Shown: one piece after another, positions 52,239 to 56,304 of the stretch
Numbering within the stretch: the stretch's first letter is position 1
Layout of the letters: every line of letters begins with the position of its first letter
Assembly (NCBI GenBank): GCA_944325115.1
Contig: CALUYX010000002.1
Span: forward strand, 1-56,304
DNA from: Candidatus Gastranaerophilales bacterium
GTDB lineage: Bacteria; Cyanobacteriota; Vampirovibrionia; Gastranaerophilales; Gastranaerophilaceae
Reading direction: 5' to 3'
DNA length: 56,304 nt
The notes under the pieces: model-generated
What the model saw: the letters and a program-made list of their open reading frames with translations, nothing else
Databases searched by the model: none
Told to the model about the DNA's origin: nothing
Translations under genes and position numbers: made by a program

Positions 52239-52673
52239 TTATATCCTTTTGTTAATAAGAACTCCGCAGGGATTTTTTAAGTTGTCGACAAGAGTGGATA
52301 ATCCTCCGGGAGTTATTTCTTGAATAGTTTCCTTTCTTTGTTTGTCGTAGATGGCAAGTGAGTTTGTGCTTTCATTTACTCTTATTTCATATAAATCTTT
52401 GTTGGATAAGTCTACTTTTTGGAATTCTACCGTTTCTTCGCTGTCGTTGGTTTCCTCTTCGTTTTCTTGCGATTCTTCTTCTGAGGACTCACCGCCGAAA
52501 AATGACGTGTTTTCTTTGTCGTCTGTGTCAATGGCGCTTTTTTTATCCAAAGAATTTACACTTCTTGACCCGTTGTTTACATTGGCAAGCATTTGCGAAT
52601 TTATTGCATTTTCTTTAGATGTATTTTCTTGGACTATTCTTAACTGATTAAGTGAAATACCGTCAAGCGCCAT
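52239..52673 (-). CDS. flaG: FlaG-like flagellar protein
   Basis: 144 residues from the ATG at 52673. The N-terminal part is Ser/Asn/Glu-rich and probably disordered (SSEEESQENEEETND). The C-terminal region YEIRVNESTNSLAIYDKQRKETIQEITPGGLSTLVDNL follows the FlaG pattern (strand, V-x-D, E-x-I-x-x-I-x-P-x-x-L). FlaG influences filament length. It is the first gene of flaG-fliS-fliT-CDF-fliD-fliD. Family assignment is moderate because the usual RQIP motif is replaced by QEITP. Confidence 0.7.
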   Translation of the reverse strand: MALDGISLNQLRIVQENTSKENAINSQMLANVNNGSRSVNSLDKKSAIDTDDKENTSFFGGESSEEESQENEEETNDSEETVEFQKVDLSNKDLYEIRVNESTNSLAIYDKQRKETIQEITPGGLSTLVDNLKNPCGVLINKRI

Positions 52674-52797
52674 CTTTATTTTTCCATTATGCAAACTACA
52701 TTTTACATTATTGCATAATTTTGTTATAAATTAAATGGTGTATTTTAATTATTTTTATTATAAACTATAATCATTATGTACTTATCGGGGTATTTTA

Positions 52798-53547
52798 GTG
52801 GAACTGCAAAAAAATTCAGAACTTTTTCTAAATAATGTGTACGCCTTACCGCTTTGGGTTAGGCAAGTTGTTTATTTAAAAACTGAGCAAAAATTATCTG
52901 AAGAGTTGGAAGATTTTTTGGATTTGTTGAATCCAAAAGAACCGATTCAGTTTATGGTTCCAAAAATTACATTTAAAGGTAAACGTGAACTTGAAGAAAG
53001 GGCTTGCAATTTTAGTGAGCAGTTTTATGCTTTTTTGGAAAATTGCATAGAAAAGTTCGACGTTTTTGAGATTACTTTGAGGAACTTTTGGACTCTTGCA
53101 GAAACTGCATCTATTTTTGTCAGAGCAGTTGAAAAGGAATATGTCGAGATTCCTGATTGTGAGAGAAACTATGTAATCATCCAGTTTTTGGCAAACAAAA
53201 TAAGAACAGGCGAGTTAATGAAAAGGCTGGGTAAAATTGATATCATTCAGCTTGAAAACGCAATTCGCGAACAAAAAAGACTTCTTGAAGAAGGTAAAAA
53301 AGAAAGAATAGCAGACATAATGATTGGTCTTGGCTATATAACAGAAGATGATATTAAGATTATATTGCGCTTTAAAGAAGAATCAAAGAAGCGTTTTATA
53401 ATGGGTCTTGGATTGGCATCTCTTAAAATGGATAATCAGGCAACGGTTGCACAAGTGTATCAAAACATGCAAAAAGAGCTAAAAAGACTTGAGCATGAAA
53501 ACCGTATATTAAAAACAAGATTAAAGAAACTATTGAACATCAATTAA
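52798..53547 (+). CDS. Hypothetical protein with T2SSE-N-like motif
   Basis: 249 residues from a GTG with GGGG seven bases upstream. Mostly helical and charged. The segment LGKIDIIQLENAIREQKRLLEEGKKERIADIMIGLGYITEDDI, read as two stretches over residues about 140-185, resembles the N-terminal domain of type II secretion/pilus ATPases (MshEN-like: LG..L...G.I....L..AL..Q), but no ATPase domain follows. The end is a Lys/Glu-rich coiled coil. It lies next to the asparaginase gene with a four-base gap. Confidence 0.65.
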   Translation: MELQKNSELFLNNVYALPLWVRQVVYLKTEQKLSEELEDFLDLLNPKEPIQFMVPKITFKGKRELEERACNFSEQFYAFLENCIEKFDVFEITLRNFWTLAETASIFVRAVEKEYVEIPDCERNYVIIQFLANKIRTGELMKRLGKIDIIQLENAIREQKRLLEEGKKERIADIMIGLGYITEDDIKIILRFKEESKKRFIMGLGLASLKMDNQATVAQVYQNMQKELKRLEHENRILKTRLKKLLNIN

Positions 53548-53551
53548 CATT

Positions 53552-54496
53552 ATGCCAAATATCACTCCGCATTTACTTTTGAGTTCTTTTAGAAATAGAG
53601 TTATTGACGAGCAGTATTTTGGCTTTGCCTTTCTTTTTGATAACTGTTCTTGCATAAGTTCGTACGGCAAGGATAACGGTTCCAAGTTTTTTTTGAGGTC
53701 TTTATCAAAACCTGTTCAGGCAAGCTTGATGCAAGATTTTGACTTGCACAATGCTCTTAAATTAAGCCAAAAAGAAATTGCTATTTGCTGTGCTTCTCAT
53801 AGCGGCACAGGAGTTCATATTGAGCTTGTTAAAAATATTTTAAAAAAGTCCAAACTCGATGAAACTTTTCTAAAGTGTCCTCCTGCAGAGCCTTTGGATA
53901 AAAAAGATTATGACGGTTTTAAAAAGCCGATTTATCATAACTGTAGCGCAAAACATGCACTTATGCTTGCAATTTGCAAATGCAATAATTGGAGCCTTGA
54001 TAATTATCTTGATTTTGACCATCCTTTGCAAATTATGATTAAAAACAGGCATCTTGAACTAAGTGGCGCAAAAGAGATTGAAATATCTCTTGATGGTTGC
54101 GGGGCGCCTGTTTTTGCTCTTAGTGTAAATGAGATTGCAAGAATGTTTTTTAATTTTTTGAATGATGAAAAATATGCCTTTATTTTAAATGCGATTGTAA
54201 ATAATCCATATGAATTCGGGGGTAATAACAGGTTAGACAGCGAAATAGTTTCTCTTGGTGCTTCAAATTTGGTGGCAAAAGTCGGTGCGGGAGGGTTTGT
54301 TCTTGTGTGCAACAGAGAAAAAGACATGATTCTTATTGTGAAAATGTCACAGAATAACAACCTCCCAAGGCGTATTATTACACTAAATGCGCTTTATCAG
54401 CTGGGTTGGATTAAACAAAATCCTTCTCCTGTTGAGTATTTTAACGATTGGGGTAAAAAAGTAGGGGCTTATGTTTGTAATTTTTCTTTTTCGTAA
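53552..54496 (+). CDS. Asparaginase-II family protein (PF06089 type)
   Basis: 314 residues. Conserved motifs of this family, distinct from the E. coli type I/II threonine enzymes, are visible: FLRSLSKPVQASLM, CCASHSGTGVHIELV, YHNCSAKHALMLAICK, and a long DHPLQ segment, then ISLDGCGAPVFALSVNEIARMF. The reaction would be hydrolysis of L-asparagine to aspartate and ammonia. It starts four bases after the previous gene's stop. No signal peptide, so it is cytoplasmic. Confidence 0.85.
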   Translation: MPNITPHLLLSSFRNRVIDEQYFGFAFLFDNCSCISSYGKDNGSKFFLRSLSKPVQASLMQDFDLHNALKLSQKEIAICCASHSGTGVHIELVKNILKKSKLDETFLKCPPAEPLDKKDYDGFKKPIYHNCSAKHALMLAICKCNNWSLDNYLDFDHPLQIMIKNRHLELSGAKEIEISLDGCGAPVFALSVNEIARMFFNFLNDEKYAFILNAIVNNPYEFGGNNRLDSEIVSLGASNLVAKVGAGGFVLVCNREKDMILIVKMSQNNNLPRRIITLNALYQLGWIKQNPSPVEYFNDWGKKVGAYVCNFSFS

Positions 54497-54538
54497 CAAT
54501 TTGTGGAAAATTTTATTGTTAAGAGTTAAAATCGGTCT

Positions 54539-55003
54539 ATGCAGTTAGAAAATGTAAAAACTTTAAGTAAGGATAATTTAAAGCAAAAAGTCAGAAAGAA
54601 CCAGAAGAAAAAAAGCACGAAAGTGCGTTTTTATCATTCTTTTTTGACAATTGTTCTTATACTTTGTGTTTTTCAAATCGGTTACAGTGCGCTGTTAAAT
54701 ATATCAAAAATTGTTATTTATCAGAGCAAAATTATTAAATCGCGTCAGTTGTTGGCTGATGCTCAGAAAAGAAATAAGACTCTTAAAAAAGAAGTAGAAA
54801 ATTTTAATTCAATGGAAAAGGTTGAATCCATTGCAAGAAATAACCTTAAAATGGCAGCTAAAAACGAGGTTCTTGTTATTATAAATGAGCCTGAGCAAGA
54901 AAAAGCAGCACCTGAAACATTTAAAGAAAAACTTGTCTGTTACTTTGAGCAAAATATAGCAAGCAAGTTTAATTTAAATGAAAATAATCTGATATCAAAT
55001 TAG
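54539..55003 (+). CDS. FtsB/DivIC-like septum formation initiator
   Basis: 154 residues: a basic N-terminus, one membrane helix (residues 36-58, SFLTIVLILCVFQIGYSALL), then a coiled coil (KSRQLLADAQKRNKTLKKEVENF) followed by ESIARNNLKMAAKNEVLVIIN, which matches the DivIC/FtsB pattern (E-x-x-A-R-x-x-L-x-M-x-x-x-x-E). It is a bitopic divisome protein that binds FtsL and FtsQ. A 45-residue acidic C-terminal tail is unusual. Confidence 0.82.
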   Translation: MQLENVKTLSKDNLKQKVRKNQKKKSTKVRFYHSFLTIVLILCVFQIGYSALLNISKIVIYQSKIIKSRQLLADAQKRNKTLKKEVENFNSMEKVESIARNNLKMAAKNEVLVIINEPEQEKAAPETFKEKLVCYFEQNIASKFNLNENNLISN

Positions 55004-55159
55004 CTATTTTACAAGCACTATGTTTGGTGCAAAGCCCAAGTTGCCGTTTGAACCGTTAATTGCCGCACTTGCAAGTCTGCGTCTTTTTTTTGCTCCTTTT
55101 AGCATTAAATCAACGCATTCAAGCGAATTATTACTGGGTTTCGATAATTTCTTAAGCAT
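55004..55159 (-). CDS. Small basic protein, 51 residues
   Basis: Minus-strand frame from the ATG at 55159, with AAGGA seven bases upstream, to TAG at 55004-55006, which abuts the DivIC-like stop. The product is basic (AKKRRRL in the middle) and has SNNSLECVDLML near the start and NGNLGFAPNI near the end; no membrane helix. No family recognised. A plus-strand frame over the same DNA has no ribosome binding site and ends in the grxC gene, so I prefer this strand. Confidence 0.6.
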   Translation of the reverse strand: MLKKLSKPSNNSLECVDLMLKGAKKRRRLASAAINGSNGNLGFAPNIVLVK

Positions 55160-55244
55160 AATATATCCTTGTCTTATGCTTAAAATATCGGCTCAGACTT
55201 TCTGTACTTTAGAGTCTTGTGTATTATGTAACAAAAAATTTACA

Positions 55245-55496
55245 TTAAAATTTTATTTTTCCGCTGTTGCAAGCTTCCATTAAGTCACTGTAGCCGCCAA
55301 TTCTTTTACCGTCAATAATAATTTGCGGAACGGTAACCTCGCCTTTTATATCATACATATGAGCAAGTTTTTCTCTCCAAAGTGACTCGTCTTTGTCAAT
55401 TTTGTGCTGAGTGAAGTTAACATTGTGCTCGTTTAAAAATGCCAGTGCTTTTTTGCAGTACGGGCAGTAATCAACGGTATAAATTTCTACATTCAT
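55245..55496 (-). CDS. grxC: Glutaredoxin (GrxC type)
   Basis: 83 residues, the usual size of a dithiol glutaredoxin, a glutathione-dependent thiol reductase. The active site is CPYC at residues 11-14 (DYCPYCKKAL), with the cis-proline in TVPQIIIDG and the GSH-binding GGYSDL near residue 67. Its ATG overlaps the stop of the TPR gene (55493) by four bases, so they form an operon. Confidence 0.95.
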   Translation of the reverse strand: MNVEIYTVDYCPYCKKALAFLNEHNVNFTQHKIDKDESLWREKLAHMYDIKGEVTVPQIIIDGKRIGGYSDLMEACNSGKIKF

Positions 55497-55954
55497 TTTT
55501 CTATCCTTTTTAGAACCTTTTCTACGCTCTCTTTTTCATCTTGAGCTATGTCTAATTTCAGATAGTCTTCAAAATATTCTCTTGCGCTTTCCATGTCGTT
55601 TCTTGCCATAAAAAGCATACCGAGTTTTTTGTATGCAAAAGGAAATTTTTCATTAACCGTAAGAGCTTTTAAATAAGAACCTATAGCCTTATCGAGCTGA
55701 TTATTGCACTCGTATGCTTCGCCCAAATTGTAGTATATAACCGCGCTTTGGTGGTGCTCGATGAGTTCTTCATAATTTGCGACAGCACTTGCATAGTCAC
55801 CAAGCTCAAAATAGAGCCTTCCAAACTCATAAAACAATTCCCAGTTGTCAGGTTCTTTTGTCTGTGCAACTTCAAGCGCTTCAAGTGCATCGTCATATCT
55901 GCAGTCTTTAATAAGCTCTCTTATGTAATCTATTCTTGAAAGTTCGTTTTTCAT
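55493..55954 (-). CDS. Tetratricopeptide repeat protein, small
   Basis: 153 residues containing three to four TPR units (ALEVAQTKEPDNWELFYEFGRLYFELGDYASAVANYEELIEHH, read as consecutive repeats over residues 22-64, then LGEAYECNNQLDKAIGSY and LGMLFMARNDMESAREYF). First gene of the operon with grxC. No other domain. Function unknown. Confidence 0.85.
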   Translation of the reverse strand: MKNELSRIDYIRELIKDCRYDDALEALEVAQTKEPDNWELFYEFGRLYFELGDYASAVANYEELIEHHQSAVIYYNLGEAYECNNQLDKAIGSYLKALTVNEKFPFAYKKLGMLFMARNDMESAREYFEDYLKLDIAQDEKESVEKVLKRIEK

Positions 55955-55996
55955 ATGGTTTAATTATATAGCAAATAAGGAAAATAAGGAAATAGT

Positions 55997-56304
55997 ATGT
56001 CAGGACATTCTAAGTGGGCAAATATTAAACATAAAAAAGCAAAAACAGATGCGGCTAAAGGTGTCAGTTTTGCAAAATTCTCAAGAGAAATAATAATCGC
56101 CGCTAAAATTGGCGGGGCAGATATTAACGGTAACTTTAGATTAAGAACTGCGGTAGAGAAAGCAAAAGCTGGCGGTCTGCCAAACGATACAATTAAAAGA
56201 GCTATTGAAAAAGGCGCAGGCGGCTCATCTACGGAAAACTATGAAGAAATCACATACGAAGGTTATGGCGCCGGAGGTGTTGCAGTATTTATTGAGGCTG
56301 CAAC
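55997..56304 (+). CDS. yebC: YebC/PmpR family protein, N-terminal part
   Basis: The gene is cut by the window end; 102 codons are visible. The N-terminus [19 protein letters not shown] is the family hallmark, followed by [35 protein letters not shown] and [15 protein letters not shown]. Family members are transcriptional regulators (PmpR) or translation factors that relieve ribosome stalling at proline stretches (TACO1-like). AAGGA lies six bases before the ATG. Confidence 0.95.
   Translation, partial: MSGHSKWANIKHKKAKTDAAKGVSFAKFSREIIIAAKIGGADINGNFRLRTAVEKAKAGGLPNDTIKRAIEKGAGGSSTENYEEITYEGYGAGGVAVFIEAA

Noticed and set aside
52782..52789. CCCGATAA on the minus strand upstream of flaG
   Set aside because: No matching -35 at the required spacing; it lies in the ribosome binding site region of the gene at 52798.
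55020..55283. 87-codon plus-strand frame after the DivIC-like gene
   Set aside because: No ribosome binding site and it runs into the grxC gene on the other strand; the minus-strand frame at 55004-55159 is better supported.

Overview
The window is AT-rich bacterial chromosome with standard-code genes and short spacers. I infer a non-photosynthetic relative of Cyanobacteria (Vampirovibrionia/Melainabacteria, Gastranaerophilales-like). The reasons are a Ycf23/DUF561 gene (a family of cyanobacteria and plastids), a flagellar gene set, an Orn/Lys/Arg decarboxylase of the roughly 480-residue kind seen in cyanobacteria, and lineage-type proteins with no recognisable family. The assignment rests on gene content read by eye, not on a search.

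Layout. 1-4257 (+) is a division/wall cluster: murD (partial), ftsW, murG, then folC, all overlapping. It meets dut-coaX (-). 5.6-11.4 kb holds two unknown genes, a response regulator-HD-GYP gene behind a near-consensus flagellar sigma-28 promoter, a PHP phosphoesterase, membrane proteins and a PLP decarboxylase. 11.4-15.5 kb (-) is the hook operon fliJ-fliK-flgD-flgE. 15.6-20.6 kb has ilvE-mlaE-type permease, a glycosyltransferase, ycf23 and an exported trypsin-like protease without PDZ. 20.8-23.2 kb is an 804-residue prepilin-like glycine-rich protein. 23.3-26.4 kb has tRNA-Arg(ACG), tRNA-Thr(CGT) and two unknown proteins with an N-terminal NF-type motif. 26.4-34.1 kb has GNAT, a PH-like membrane protein, U32 peptidase, TPR, a glycosyltransferase and GAF-GGDEF-HD-GYP. 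34.2-37.7 kb has DUF167, rel and ribF. 38.1-46.8 kb has another large membrane protein, TPR, MscS, pepA, trmFO, a divergent HD-GYP and rlmN. 46.8-52.7 kb (-) is the filament operon flaG-fliS-fliT-CDF transporter-fliD-fliD. 52.8-56.3 kb has an unknown, an asparaginase, a DivIC-like protein, a small gene, grxC, TPR and partial yebC.

The flagellar genes (hook assembly and length control, cap, filament chaperones) and three HD-GYP/GGDEF proteins suggest c-di-GMP-linked motility control. Several genes (the TPR gene ending at 31373, the glycosyltransferase at 31438, coaX, rel, rlmN, an HD-GYP gene and probably the decarboxylase) have their -10 box so near the start codon that their mRNAs should be leaderless or nearly so. 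The most unusual items are the glycine-rich pseudopilin, the duplicated fliD with its duplicated upstream element, a divergent promoter pair sharing one palindromic -35 box, the NF-motif membrane proteins, and small genes with good ribosome binding sites that lie outside the usual gene calls.
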